In this document: in pieces, positions 25,553 through 33,992 of the stretch
Position numbering within the stretch: position 1 is the stretch's first letter
How the letters are laid out: each line of letters starts with the position of its first letter
From: Pacificimonas sp963710205
GTDB lineage: Bacteria > Pseudomonadota > Alphaproteobacteria > Sphingomonadales > Sphingomonadaceae
Direction of reading: 5' to 3'
Length of the DNA: 58,469 nucleotides
NCBI GenBank assembly: GCA_963710205.1
Contig: CAVPZG010000003.1
Location: forward strand, 1 to 58,469
The notes under the pieces: model-generated
What the model was told of the DNA's origin: nothing
The model's input: the letters and a program-made list of their open reading frames with translations, nothing else
Databases searched by the model: none
Made by a program: the position numbers and the translations under genes

Positions 25553-27832
25553 ATGACGCTCCGTATTGCAAACCTGTTCCTGACGGCGGCGGCGGCAGCC
25601 TTGCTGACCGCTTGCGGCGGTGGCGGCGGTGCCGGCAGTTTTCGGCCCGTGCAGCCGATACCGACCCCGACTCCCACACCCACCCCAACACCGGCGCCGA
25701 CCCCCACGCCAACGCCCACCAGCCTGGACACGGCGGAATATCGCCGGTCCAACGCAGCGACGGCGGTTGGCGCTCTGACGGCCTATCGGGCCGGCGCGCT
25801 TGGCGCGGGTATCAGGGTCGGCGTGATCGACAGCGGCATCAATCCGGACTCGCCTGAATTTGCGGGCCGCATCGATACCGCCAGTCGCGGTGCGAATGGC
25901 ATATCGGTGCGCGACACCGACGGTCATGGTACGTCGGTCTCAGGCGTGATCGCCGCCGCCGCCAATGGCAGTGGCAGTCAGGGCGTGGCTCCGCAGGCGA
26001 CGATCGTCGCCTTTCGGGCGGACGATCCGGGCACCTGCGGCGAAGAAGACGGCTGCAAATATCCAGACACCAACATTGCGGAGGGCGTCGACGCCGCCCG
26101 CCTTGCCGGGGCGAAGGTGATCAACATTTCGCTGGGCGGGTCCCCGGCCCTGCCCGTCCTTCGCCGGGCCATCGACCGGGCGACGGCGGCGGACATCATC
26201 ATCGTCATCAGTTCCGGCAATGATTCGGAAGACGATCCCGACCCGCTCGCCCTCGTTGCGAATGACCCCGTTGCAAGGGGCCGTGTGCTCATCGCCGGGG
26301 CTCTCGACGACAATGGCCTGCCGGCCGACTTTTCCAATCGTGCGGGCAGCGGACGGAATCACTATTTCGGCACACTTGGCGTCCGTGTTCTCAGCTTCGA
26401 TCAGACCGGCGAACAGTTTCTCTACAGCGGCACCTCCTACGCCGCGCCGGGTGTGGCAGGCGCGCTGGCGCTCCTGTTTTCCGCTTTTCCCAACCTGACC
26501 GCCGATGATGCCATCGCGATCCTGGAACGCAGCGCACGCGACCTTGGCGCCGCCGGTGTCGATGCCATTTACGGGCATGGCGCGCTCGACATTGCCGCGG
26601 CGTTTCGCGCGCAGGGCCAGACCAGTCTGGCCGGGTCGAGGCAGCCGCTCTCTGTCGGCGGCGACCCCCTCCTGACGACTGGCGGAGCCGCGGGCGATGG
26701 CGGCGGGTTCGGCAGTGCGCTCGGCGCTGTCGTCGTTCTCGATGAATTTGGCCGCGCCTACGGCCTCGATATCAGCGACCGTGTCGCCGCCCGCGCGGCG
26801 CTGGGAAAGCTGATCGGACCGATCATGGCGGACCATCGGTCAGGCCGGGCCGCTTTCGGTCCCGCCGCGCTGTCATTATCCATGGTCGGCGGCGAAAGGA
26901 ACGCGTTCGCGGGCAGCCTCGAGGCACGGGGTCTGGATGCGCGCGGCGGCAATGGCGGAACAGTGCGCACCGGCTATGTGTCCGGCGCGGTGGGAAAAGG
27001 CATGAATGCCGCCTTCGGCTACGGTCTTGCCCCGGATGCCCTTCTCGCGACGGTATTTGCGTCGCAGCGTCAGCCGTCATGGCTGGGCGCGGATCAGCGC
27101 CTTGGCGACGACGGCATCGTCAGCGGCAGCGCGGCGGCGGTCTCGCACCGCCTTGGCCGCTGGACACTGGGTTTCGCAGCCGGGCAGGGCCGCTCGCTGG
27201 CTGTGGGCAGGGACGAGGATGGGGGAGAGACGGCGCGTTTCGCCCTCCACGCCGCCCGCACGCTTGGCCCGGTCCGCTTCACTCTCGGCTATGAGCGGCT
27301 GGGCGAGCAGGACAGCTTTCTCGGCTCTCGCGGCTCGGCATTGCTCGGCCTCAACGGCGCGAACAGCGATTTCGTCAGCGCGGGCGCCGACGTTCTGCTT
27401 GGCGGCGGCTGGGCGCTTGGCCTTGACGCGCGCGGCGGGCTGACCGGGCTCGGCATTGACGCGGGCGGCGTCGCGCTTTCCGCGGAACGCCTCAAAAGCA
27501 GCGCCTTTGCCGTGGACCTCACCCGGCGCGGCGCGTTTCTGGCAGGGGACATGCTCGGCCTCAGGATATCTCAGCCGCTCAGGATCGAGGGCGGCGCGGT
27601 CACGCTCCGTCTCCCGACCGGCTATGATTATGCCGCGCGCGCGCCGATCTACACGTTGACGGCCACCAGCCTGTCGCCGTCGGGACGCGAAGTGGCTGTC
27701 GAAACCGCCTATGAGCGTCCCCTCGCGGGCGGCTATCTGCAGGCCAATGCCTTCTGGCGGCACCAGCCTGGCCATATCGCCGCCGCGCCGGATGATGCAG
27801 GCGTCGCCGTCAGACTGGGAACGCGCTTCTAG
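25553..27832 (+). CDS. Surface subtilisin (S8) lipoprotein with PT linker and autotransporter-like barrel
   Basis: 759 residues. A lipobox (LLTAC, Cys21) is followed by a Gly stretch and a Pro-Thr linker (about 36-57). The S8 domain has Asp in GVIDSGIN, His in DGHGTSVSG, oxyanion Asn in SSGND and Ser in SGTSYAAPG. From about residue 400 the protein alternates Gly/aromatic/polar strands and ends in Phe (RLGTRF), like a beta-barrel that inserts through BAM. This architecture parallels the Bordetella SphB1 protease, a surface-bound lipoprotein autotransporter. Its stop overlaps the convergent hisD by 4 bp. Confidence 0.88.
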   Translation: MTLRIANLFLTAAAAALLTACGGGGGAGSFRPVQPIPTPTPTPTPTPAPTPTPTPTSLDTAEYRRSNAATAVGALTAYRAGALGAGIRVGVIDSGINPDSPEFAGRIDTASRGANGISVRDTDGHGTSVSGVIAAAANGSGSQGVAPQATIVAFRADDPGTCGEEDGCKYPDTNIAEGVDAARLAGAKVINISLGGSPALPVLRRAIDRATAADIIIVISSGNDSEDDPDPLALVANDPVARGRVLIAGALDDNGLPADFSNRAGSGRNHYFGTLGVRVLSFDQTGEQFLYSGTSYAAPGVAGALALLFSAFPNLTADDAIAILERSARDLGAAGVDAIYGHGALDIAAAFRAQGQTSLAGSRQPLSVGGDPLLTTGGAAGDGGGFGSALGAVVVLDEFGRAYGLDISDRVAARAALGKLIGPIMADHRSGRAAFGPAALSLSMVGGERNAFAGSLEARGLDARGGNGGTVRTGYVSGAVGKGMNAAFGYGLAPDALLATVFASQRQPSWLGADQRLGDDGIVSGSAAAVSHRLGRWTLGFAAGQGRSLAVGRDEDGGETARFALHAARTLGPVRFTLGYERLGEQDSFLGSRGSALLGLNGANSDFVSAGADVLLGGGWALGLDARGGLTGLGIDAGGVALSAERLKSSAFAVDLTRRGAFLAGDMLGLRISQPLRIEGGAVTLRLPTGYDYAARAPIYTLTATSLSPSGREVAVETAYERPLAGGYLQANAFWRHQPGHIAAAPDDAGVAVRLGTRF

Positions 27833-29118
27833 CGGTTCAGCCGTTTCGTGACCGACAGCGCGTGGGCGGGCAGGCCCTCCGCCTCCGCCAGCCGGGCCGC
27901 CGCCGGACCGATGGCGGCAAAGCCATCGGGTGAACAGTCCAGCCAGGTCGTCCGCTTCATGAAATCAGCAACGCCCAGCCCGCTCGAAAAGCGCGCGCGC
28001 CGACCCGTCGGCAACGTATGGTTCGGCCCGGCGACATAGTCACCGATCGCCTCGGGCGTCAGATAGCCCATGAAGACGCTGCCCGCATGACGGACGCGCG
28101 CGAAAATCGCCTGGGGATCGGCGACGGCCAGCGCAAGATGCTCGGGCGCCAGCGCGTCGACCAGCGGCAGTGCCGCGTCGAGGCTCGGGACAGTGATGAT
28201 CGCCCCGTGGTCGTCCCAGCTTTTCGACGCCGCCTCTCTTGTGCTTATCTGGTTCAGATTGGATTGAATGCGATCACCGATTGCGTTCGCCAGATCCATG
28301 CTGTCGGTGATCAGGATTGCCTGTGCGCTCGGATCATGTTCTGCCTGGCTCAGCAGATCGGCGGCGACGATGTCGGCATCCGCGCCGCTATCGGCGAGGA
28401 CAAGGATTTCGGACGGCCCCGCGACCATGTCGATGCCGACCCGGCCGTAAAGCTGACGTTTCGCTTCGGCGACATAGGCATTGCCGGGGCCGGTAATGAC
28501 ATCGACGGGCGCGATGCTTTCGGTCCCGTAGGCCAGCGCCGCGACCGCCTGCGCGCCGCCGACGCGGTAGATTTCATCGACACCCGCCAGTTTCGCGGCG
28601 GCGAGCACGAGCGGGTTTAAACGTCCGTCCGGTGTCGGTGTCACCATGACCAGCCGGTCCACGCCTGCGACCTTGGCCGGGATGGCGTTCATCAGCACCG
28701 AGGAGGGATAGGTCGCCCGTCCGCCCGGTATGTAAAGACCCGCAGCCTCGACCGCCGTATAGCGCCAGCCCGTGCGGTTCCCGTCCGCATCCACCTGCTC
28801 ATGGTCGGACGGCCGCTGCGCCGCATGGAAATCGCGAATACGTTCCGCGGCAAGTTCCAGCGCCGCCATCAGGTCGGGCGCCACCGCAGCGACCGCGCCG
28901 TCGATCTCCTCCGCTGTGATGGCGATGTTTTGCGCGGTGACATCGATCCGGTCGAATGTTTTTGTCAGTGCGAACAGGGCGGCATCGCCCTCGTCCCGAA
29001 CCCGCGCCAGGATGTTCCGCACGACATCGGAGATATCGGTACCGGTTTCGCGGCCTGCCTCGACAAAGGCCCGGAACCGGACCTCGAAATCGGCATCTCC
29101 GGCATCCAGCCTAAGCAT
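27829..29118 (-). CDS. hisD: Histidinol dehydrogenase
   Basis: 429 residues, standard length. It carries out the last two steps of histidine synthesis (histidinol to histidine, NAD+, Zn). Motifs include YIPGGRATYPSSVLMNAIPAKVAGV, GPGNAYVAEAKR, AGPSEILVLAD, LSQAEHDPSAQ and AGPNHTLPTG. The ATG overlaps the hisG stop by 8 bp. Confidence 0.97.
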   Translation of the reverse strand: MLRLDAGDADFEVRFRAFVEAGRETGTDISDVVRNILARVRDEGDAALFALTKTFDRIDVTAQNIAITAEEIDGAVAAVAPDLMAALELAAERIRDFHAAQRPSDHEQVDADGNRTGWRYTAVEAAGLYIPGGRATYPSSVLMNAIPAKVAGVDRLVMVTPTPDGRLNPLVLAAAKLAGVDEIYRVGGAQAVAALAYGTESIAPVDVITGPGNAYVAEAKRQLYGRVGIDMVAGPSEILVLADSGADADIVAADLLSQAEHDPSAQAILITDSMDLANAIGDRIQSNLNQISTREAASKSWDDHGAIITVPSLDAALPLVDALAPEHLALAVADPQAIFARVRHAGSVFMGYLTPEAIGDYVAGPNHTLPTGRRARFSSGLGVADFMKRTTWLDCSPDGFAAIGPAAARLAEAEGLPAHALSVTKRLNR

Positions 29119-29782
29119 GTTCGCCTCCGCTCTTCGCAGCGGCGGCGCGGAATTTCGCCAGCCAGTCGGTCATCGCCTCCGCCTTGCGCTTGAAGCTGGG
29201 GCGGCTGACGATCAGACGGCTCGACACCTCGGCGATGACCTCCACTTCAACCAGGCCATTATCCTTCAGTGTCTGCCCGGACGAAACCAGATCGACGATG
29301 CGGTTGGTGAGGCCAAGCCGCGGTGCCAGTTCCATCGCGCCGTTCAGTTTCACGCATTCCGCCTGCACACCGCGCGCGGCAAAGTGGCGGCTGGTGATGT
29401 TGGGATATTTGGTGGCGACGCGCACATGGCTCCAGCTGCGCGGGTCGTCATCCTCGGCAAGCTCGCGCGGTTCGGCGACGGACAGACGGCACGCGCCGAT
29501 CCCCAGATCGACAGGTGCATAGATTGCCTCATAGCCAAACTCGTCGATCACATCCGACCCGACAATGCCGAAATCCGCCGCGCCGTGCGCCACGAAGGTC
29601 GCGGCGTCAAAGGCGCGCACCCGGATGATCGACAGGCCGGGAATGTTGGTCCCGAACTGCAGCGCGCGGTTTTTCGGATCGTGAAAGGCCGCTTCCGGCT
29701 CGATGCCCGCGCGCGCCATCAGCGGCAGCGCTTCATCGAGGATGCGTCCTTTCGGTACGGCAAAGGTCAACGTCTCGTTCAT
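29111..29782 (-). CDS. hisG: ATP phosphoribosyltransferase, short form
   Basis: 223 residues. First step of histidine synthesis. The short HisG lacks the C-terminal regulatory domain and normally works with HisZ; no hisZ is seen in the window. Motifs include AVPKGRILDEALP, GSDVIDEFGYEAIY and VDLVSSGQTLKDNGL. It forms an operon with hisD. The region upstream to 29870 is a divergent promoter region with a 12-bp direct repeat (AAGGCGGCGTCG at 29798 and 29835). Confidence 0.95.
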   Translation of the reverse strand: MNETLTFAVPKGRILDEALPLMARAGIEPEAAFHDPKNRALQFGTNIPGLSIIRVRAFDAATFVAHGAADFGIVGSDVIDEFGYEAIYAPVDLGIGACRLSVAEPRELAEDDDPRSWSHVRVATKYPNITSRHFAARGVQAECVKLNGAMELAPRLGLTNRIVDLVSSGQTLKDNGLVEVEVIAEVSSRLIVSRPSFKRKAEAMTDWLAKFRAAAAKSGGEHA

Positions 29783-29869
29783 CGGCTCTCGCTTATTAAG
29801 GCGGCGTCGCTATAGCTACCGCTATCGATGTCGCAAGGCGGCGTCGTCAGACAAGGGGGAAGTTCGCAT

Positions 29870-30181
29870 ATGATGAAATTCGTCAATCCGTTTGACTGCA
29901 TGACCCAGGCGATGGACGTGACGCTGATGTGGGGTGAGACGGTGACCGCCAGTGCCTATGTCATCTCGCGGCGGGCGAACATCCTTTACGGCGCGGCGGA
30001 AAATCCGCTGATGGCCGATATGGCCGAAATCGGTCGCATGATCCCGGAAAAGATGGAGGCCTTTGGAAAAGGTCTGTCCGATATGGGCAAGGCATCGACA
30101 CCGCTGGAGGCCGCCGAGCGGCTGTTGAAGCCGGTTCATGCGCGTGCCACGTCGAATGCCAGGCGGTTGCGGCGCAAATAG
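29870..30181 (+). CDS. Small hypothetical protein, helical (phasin-like?)
   Basis: 103 residues from the ATG at 29870, or 29873 (tandem ATGs); AGGGGGA lies about 10 nt upstream. The sequence is mostly helical, rich in Met and Ala, with a positively charged end (NARRLRRK). It resembles the small phasin-like proteins of alphaproteobacteria only loosely. No function is claimed. It is located between hisG and infA. Confidence 0.7.
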   Translation: MMKFVNPFDCMTQAMDVTLMWGETVTASAYVISRRANILYGAAENPLMADMAEIGRMIPEKMEAFGKGLSDMGKASTPLEAAERLLKPVHARATSNARRLRRK

Positions 30182-30243
30182 CCTGCGCGACCGGCGCATG
30201 CCGCCACGGATATCACGCCCGCCGCGTCCAAAAATTGAAATTC

Positions 30244-30298
30244 TTGCCTTTTGCCCCCATTTCGGCAAGGGAAGCGCCGCCCATTCTTAGCGGCGCAG
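30244..30298 (+). promoter_or_regulatory. Possible structured infA leader
   Basis: A 7-bp perfect stem (GCGCCGC at 30274-30280 with GCGGCGC at 30290-30296, 9-nt loop) lies just 5' of the infA ribosome site. A weaker CTTGCC...GGCAAG pair precedes it. There is no T tract, so this is not a terminator; it could be a folded 5' leader. Confidence 0.35.
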
Positions 30299-30317
30299 CA
30301 TGATAAAAGGACTGAGT

Positions 30318-30536
30318 TTGGCCAAAGAAGAACTGATCGAGATGAACGGCAAGATCACGGAGCTGCTTCCGAATGCGATGTTCCGTGTCACGCTCGAAAA
30401 CGGCCATGAAGTGCTTGGCCACACGGCGGGCAAGATGCGGAAAAACCGTATCCGCGTCCTTGTGGGCGATGAAGTGCTTGTCGAACTGACCCCTTATGAT
30501 CTCACCAAGGGCCGTATCACCTACCGCTTCAAATGA
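30318..30536 (+). CDS. infA: Translation initiation factor IF-1
   Basis: 72 residues, exactly the usual IF-1 length, when read from the TTG at 30318 (MAKEELIEM, decoded as Met). AAAGGA at 30306-30311 sits 6 nt upstream, which supports this start over the ATG at 30300 (78 residues). IF-1 occupies the ribosomal A site during initiation. The stop overlaps the maf start (ATGA). Confidence 0.95.
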   Translation: MAKEELIEMNGKITELLPNAMFRVTLENGHEVLGHTAGKMRKNRIRVLVGDEVLVELTPYDLTKGRITYRFK

Positions 30537-31135
30537 GTGCGGGCCGCACGGGCGCGGATGGCGCTGGTCCCCGACTCGTGCTTGCCTCCTCAAGCCCGCG
30601 CAGGCGGCAGCTTCTTGAACAGATTGGCATCGTGCCGACGCGGATCCATGCCCCCGACATAGATGAAACGCCCCTGAAGGCGGAACTACCCCGCGCATAT
30701 GCGGCGCGCCTCGCTGCGGAAAAGGCGGCTGCCGTGCCGCGCGGCGCCGGGGAATGCGTTCTTGCCGGCGATACGACAGTCGCCGTCGGTCGCCGCATTC
30801 TGCCGCCCGCCGACGACGACGCCATCGTTCGTTCCTGTCTGAATTTCATGTCCGGACGCCGCCACCGCGTCTATTCGGGTGTCGCGCTGATCGACTCGGA
30901 TGGTGCGCTGCGGCACCGGCTGTCGGAAACCATCGTGAAGTTCAAGCGGCTGTCGGCCTCTGAAATCGACGCCTATGTCGCCAGTGGCGAAGGCCTTGGC
31001 AAGGCGGGCGGCTATGCCATTCAGGGCCGCGCTGCCGGGTTCGTGTCGTTTTTGTCGGGCAGCTACACGGGCGTGGTCGGCCTGCCACTTTATGAAACGC
31101 GCGCCCTTCTGCTGTCCGCCGGATTCGATGTCTGA
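30533..31135 (+). CDS. Maf-family nucleotide pyrophosphatase
   Basis: 200 residues. The phosphate-binding signature LASSSPRRRQLL begins the domain. The family hydrolyses non-canonical or excess (d)NTPs to limit their incorporation. ATGA overlaps couple it to infA upstream and to the RNase E/G gene downstream (start at 31128 inside the end of maf). Confidence 0.93.
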   Translation: MSAGRTGADGAGPRLVLASSSPRRRQLLEQIGIVPTRIHAPDIDETPLKAELPRAYAARLAAEKAAAVPRGAGECVLAGDTTVAVGRRILPPADDDAIVRSCLNFMSGRRHRVYSGVALIDSDGALRHRLSETIVKFKRLSASEIDAYVASGEGLGKAGGYAIQGRAAGFVSFLSGSYTGVVGLPLYETRALLLSAGFDV

Positions 31136-32054
31136 AACCTGGCTCGTCGAGCGCGGCATCGGCGAGGACCGGTACGCGCTGATCCGGAATGGCGAAATTG
31201 TCGAGGCCTATGTCGAACGCCCGGGTGAATTGCGCGCCGGCAGCGTGCATGAGGGGCGACTGACGCGCAGGCACGGTTCTGGCGGAGAAGCGCAGATTGA
31301 CGGCGAGACCTGCCTGATCGATCCATGGCCCAGGGGAATGGCCGAAGGGGCGGCAGCCCGTCTGGAAGTCATCCGGGAGGCCATTCCGGAGCGCGGACGC
31401 CTGCGAAGCGCCAAGGTGGCGATCGCCGGTCATGGCGGCACGGCGGCCGCACTGACCGAGGGCGCGGTGGAAAGCTATGGCTGGTCGGAGTTGGTCGAAG
31501 AGGCGCGATCCGGAATCATTGCCTTTCGGGGCGGCCTGCTCTCGATCGTGCCGACACCGGCGGGCACGACGATCGATGTTGACGGCAACCTCGCGCCGCA
31601 AGAGCTCGCCATCGCGGGCGCCCGGGCATCCGCGCGGGCCATTCGCCGCCTCGGCCTGACCGGCTCCGTCCTCATCGACCTCCCAAGTCTCGAAGGCAGG
31701 GCTGTCCGCGCCGCTGCCGCCGAAGCCTTCGATGCCGGCTTGGTGCAGCCCTATGAACGCACCGCCGTCAATGGCTTTGGACTGTTGCAGGTCGTCCGTC
31801 CGCGCCGCCGCGCATCGCTGATGGAGCGTGTGCAGAACCAGCCGATCCGCAGCGGCGCGCTCGATCTGCTACGGCGCGCGGAAATGGCGGGCGCACGGCA
31901 AGGCCTGGAACTTAGGGCTGGACGCCGGCTTGTGGAGGAGTTGCGGGAGGATCCCGCGCTCATGGCCGCGCTTGCCCGCCGTGTCGGTCTTGCGCCGCTC
32001 TTGAAAGTTCATGGCTCCGACCCCTTATGGTGGGGCGATGTCCATGCTCTCTGA
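31128..32054 (+). CDS. Short RNase E/G-family endoribonuclease
   Basis: 308 residues, far shorter than RNase G (about 490) or RNase E. The start at 31128 lies inside maf. The catalytic Asp pair seen in RNase E (D303, D346) is matched by TTIDVDGN and GSVLIDLPSL, so the active site looks intact. The C-terminal CPxCxGxG zinc link and the usual S1 insertion are missing, so tetramer formation of the RNase E type is unlikely. The infA-maf-rnase-yacG order is typical for alphaproteobacteria. Confidence 0.88.
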   Translation: MSETWLVERGIGEDRYALIRNGEIVEAYVERPGELRAGSVHEGRLTRRHGSGGEAQIDGETCLIDPWPRGMAEGAAARLEVIREAIPERGRLRSAKVAIAGHGGTAAALTEGAVESYGWSELVEEARSGIIAFRGGLLSIVPTPAGTTIDVDGNLAPQELAIAGARASARAIRRLGLTGSVLIDLPSLEGRAVRAAAAEAFDAGLVQPYERTAVNGFGLLQVVRPRRRASLMERVQNQPIRSGALDLLRRAEMAGARQGLELRAGRRLVEELREDPALMAALARRVGLAPLLKVHGSDPLWWGDVHAL

Positions 32055-32250
32055 AACCGCTCCGTCTCGATCCCGGGCCGACGCCTGTCCGATCTGCCGC
32101 AAGCCTGCAACTCAGGCCGAAAAACCGTTCTGCTCGCGCGTCTGCCGCGATCGTGATCTGCTGAAATGGCTGGGTGAGGATTACCGCGTGCCGGTCGCGC
32201 CCGAAGAGGAACCCGCGGACGGCCTTGGCGAAATGCTGGACAAGCCCTGA
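32038..32250 (+). CDS. yacG: DNA gyrase inhibitor/zinc-finger protein YacG
   Basis: 70 residues from the ATG at 32038 (32044 is an alternative), overlapping the RNase gene end by 17 bp. The four-Cys zinc motif is CPIC...FCSRVC, and KWLGEDYRVP is the family's C-terminal signature. YacG binds GyrB and inhibits DNA gyrase in E. coli. Confidence 0.93.
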   Translation: MSMLSETAPSRSRADACPICRKPATQAEKPFCSRVCRDRDLLKWLGEDYRVPVAPEEEPADGLGEMLDKP

Positions 32251-32282
32251 ACCCCCGCTTATAGCCCCGCCTTCCGACGCGC

Positions 32283-32358
32283 GCCCGGGTAGCTCAGTTG
32301 GTAGAGCATGCGACTGAAAATCGCAGTGTCGGCGGTTCGAATCCGTCCCCGGGCACCA
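32283..32358 (+). tRNA. tRNA-Phe (anticodon GAA)
   Basis: 76 nt including ACCA. The acceptor stem GCCCGGG/CCCGGGC is perfect. The D loop has AGCTCAGTTGGTAGAGC, the anticodon stem GCGAC-TGAAAAT... gives anticodon GAA (loop CTGAAAA), and the T arm has GGTTCGAATCC. It follows yacG by 32 bp. Confidence 0.97.
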
Positions 32359-32410
32359 CGGCCCCGCGCCCGCCAGGCATCAGGGCCGGTTCTCGCCGCG
32401 CCCGCCCGTC

Positions 32411-33136
32411 CTAACGTCCGCCGCGCCAGATGCTGATCGGTTCGCGATCAGGTGCGCCAAGTTCACGCGGTGAGCAGGCGCGAGGCGCAAAATCCCTCCC
32501 GAAGCAGAGCTTGATTTCGTCCAGCCATCCGCGCCCGTTCCGGTCGATACCAATGGCGTCGGCGGGCAGATCCGGATTGGCCTCCCGAAATGCCGCGCGG
32601 ATACGCCCTGCGGTCAGGTCCGGTTCGCGGCTCAGCGTGAACAGGTCCGGCTGCCTTACATCCTCCCACAGGTCGGCGGCGGCCTCGAAATAGGCGTCGG
32701 GGCTGTCCCACTGGCAGGTGCCGTGCTTCGCCCATTCATCCTGCATCAGTTTTGCCGACGGCGACATGCAGTAATGCTGGCGCAGGACCGCCTCCGGGAC
32801 AGGCGTGGCAAGGGCGCATGAGCGCGGATGCGGCTCGCGCGCCGCCTGCGGCCACAGCCCATGGACGATCAGCCCGAAACGGTTGTCCTGGCACTGCCCC
32901 TGACTGGCGCGGTCATCGCCCCGAAAACGGCAATATTCCGGCGACCAGGACAGCGCGAGAACATAACCCGCCGTCGGCGCGTCCGCGCGCTTGTCGGGCG
33001 GCGTTGCCCGTGTGGCAGCGCTCAGGTCGCCGGGTATGACGCAGGAGATGGCCTGGCCGGGGGCGGCAGGCGGGGCGGTGGGAACCGCGCTGTCGCAGCC
33101 CATGAGCAACAGACCAGCGGCGATGCCCCTATGCAT
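32411..33136 (-). CDS. Ribonuclease T2 family lipoprotein
   Basis: 241 residues from the ATG at 33136, which overlaps the nadC stop by 8 bp; the longer frame to 33220 lies inside nadC. A lipobox (LLLMGC, Cys14) predicts lipid anchoring. Both catalytic segments are present: CAS I GLIVHGLWPQ and CAS II DEWAKHGTC. Such enzymes cut RNA to 2',3'-cyclic phosphates outside the cytoplasm. It is last in the S9-DUF2254-nadC operon. Confidence 0.9.
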   Translation of the reverse strand: MHRGIAAGLLLMGCDSAVPTAPPAAPGQAISCVIPGDLSAATRATPPDKRADAPTAGYVLALSWSPEYCRFRGDDRASQGQCQDNRFGLIVHGLWPQAAREPHPRSCALATPVPEAVLRQHYCMSPSAKLMQDEWAKHGTCQWDSPDAYFEAAADLWEDVRQPDLFTLSREPDLTAGRIRAAFREANPDLPADAIGIDRNGRGWLDEIKLCFGRDFAPRACSPRELGAPDREPISIWRGGR

Positions 33137-33989
33137 CCACAAAATCGAGCCCGATATCCGCGGCTGGCGACGACTGGATGATGCGGCCGACGCTGATGAA
33201 GGTGACGCCGGTTTCGGCAATTTCTCGGATGGTATCCAGATTGACGCCGCCCGATGCCTCGGTGGGGACGCGCCCTGCGACGATTTTCAGGGCCTCCCGC
33301 AAGACATCCGGTCCCATATTGTCGAGAAGCAGCCGGTCCGCGCCCGCAGCAAGCGCCGGTTCGATCTGGTCGAGCCGGTCGACCTCCACAACGACATCGG
33401 TCAACCCTGCCGCCTTGGCGCGGCTCATCGCCTCGCCGACCGACCCGGCGATAGCGACATGATTGTCCTTGATCATCGGCTGGTCGCTCAGGTCCATGCG
33501 GTGATTGGTGATGCCGCCCGTGCGCGTCGCATATTTCTGCAGACGGCGCAGCCCGGGATGCGATTTGCGGGTATCGAGCACGATTGCGCCCGTTCCCGCA
33601 ACGGCGTCCGCATAGGCCCGCGCTACCGTTGCGATGCCGCTCAGGTGCTGGACGGTGTTGAGGGCGGGACGCTCCGCGGTCAGAACCGCCCGCGCACTGC
33701 CGCTGACGCGCATCAGGTCCGCGCCCCTCTCCACCGCCGTACCGTCATCGACCAGCATGTCGATTTCGCAGCCCGGGTCCAATCTGCGGAAGAAGGCGGC
33801 GGCGATGGGAAGGCCGCAAACGACAATCGCATCGCGGCTGTCCATTATGGCGGTCAGCCGGGCTTCGGCGGGAATGACCGCCGCCGACGTGACGTCGCCG
33901 CCTTCACCGGCATCCTCGGCCAGCGTGCGCGTGATGAAATCCTCGAGGTCGAAGCCGTCTATTTGAAAGGTCATATCCGCCGTTTTCAT
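33129..33989 (-). CDS. nadC: Nicotinate-nucleotide pyrophosphorylase (carboxylating)
   Basis: 286 residues. It converts quinolinate and PRPP to nicotinate mononucleotide in de novo NAD synthesis. Motifs are ALNTVQHLSGIAT, LDTRKSHPGLRRLQKYA, KDNHVAIAG and LLDNMGP. It starts 3 bp after the DUF2254 reading frame ends. nadA is about 3.6 kb upstream on the same strand; no nadB is seen. Confidence 0.96.
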   Translation of the reverse strand: MKTADMTFQIDGFDLEDFITRTLAEDAGEGGDVTSAAVIPAEARLTAIMDSRDAIVVCGLPIAAAFFRRLDPGCEIDMLVDDGTAVERGADLMRVSGSARAVLTAERPALNTVQHLSGIATVARAYADAVAGTGAIVLDTRKSHPGLRRLQKYATRTGGITNHRMDLSDQPMIKDNHVAIAGSVGEAMSRAKAAGLTDVVVEVDRLDQIEPALAAGADRLLLDNMGPDVLREALKIVAGRVPTEASGGVNLDTIREIAETGVTFISVGRIIQSSPAADIGLDFVDA

Positions 33990-33992
33990 GTC

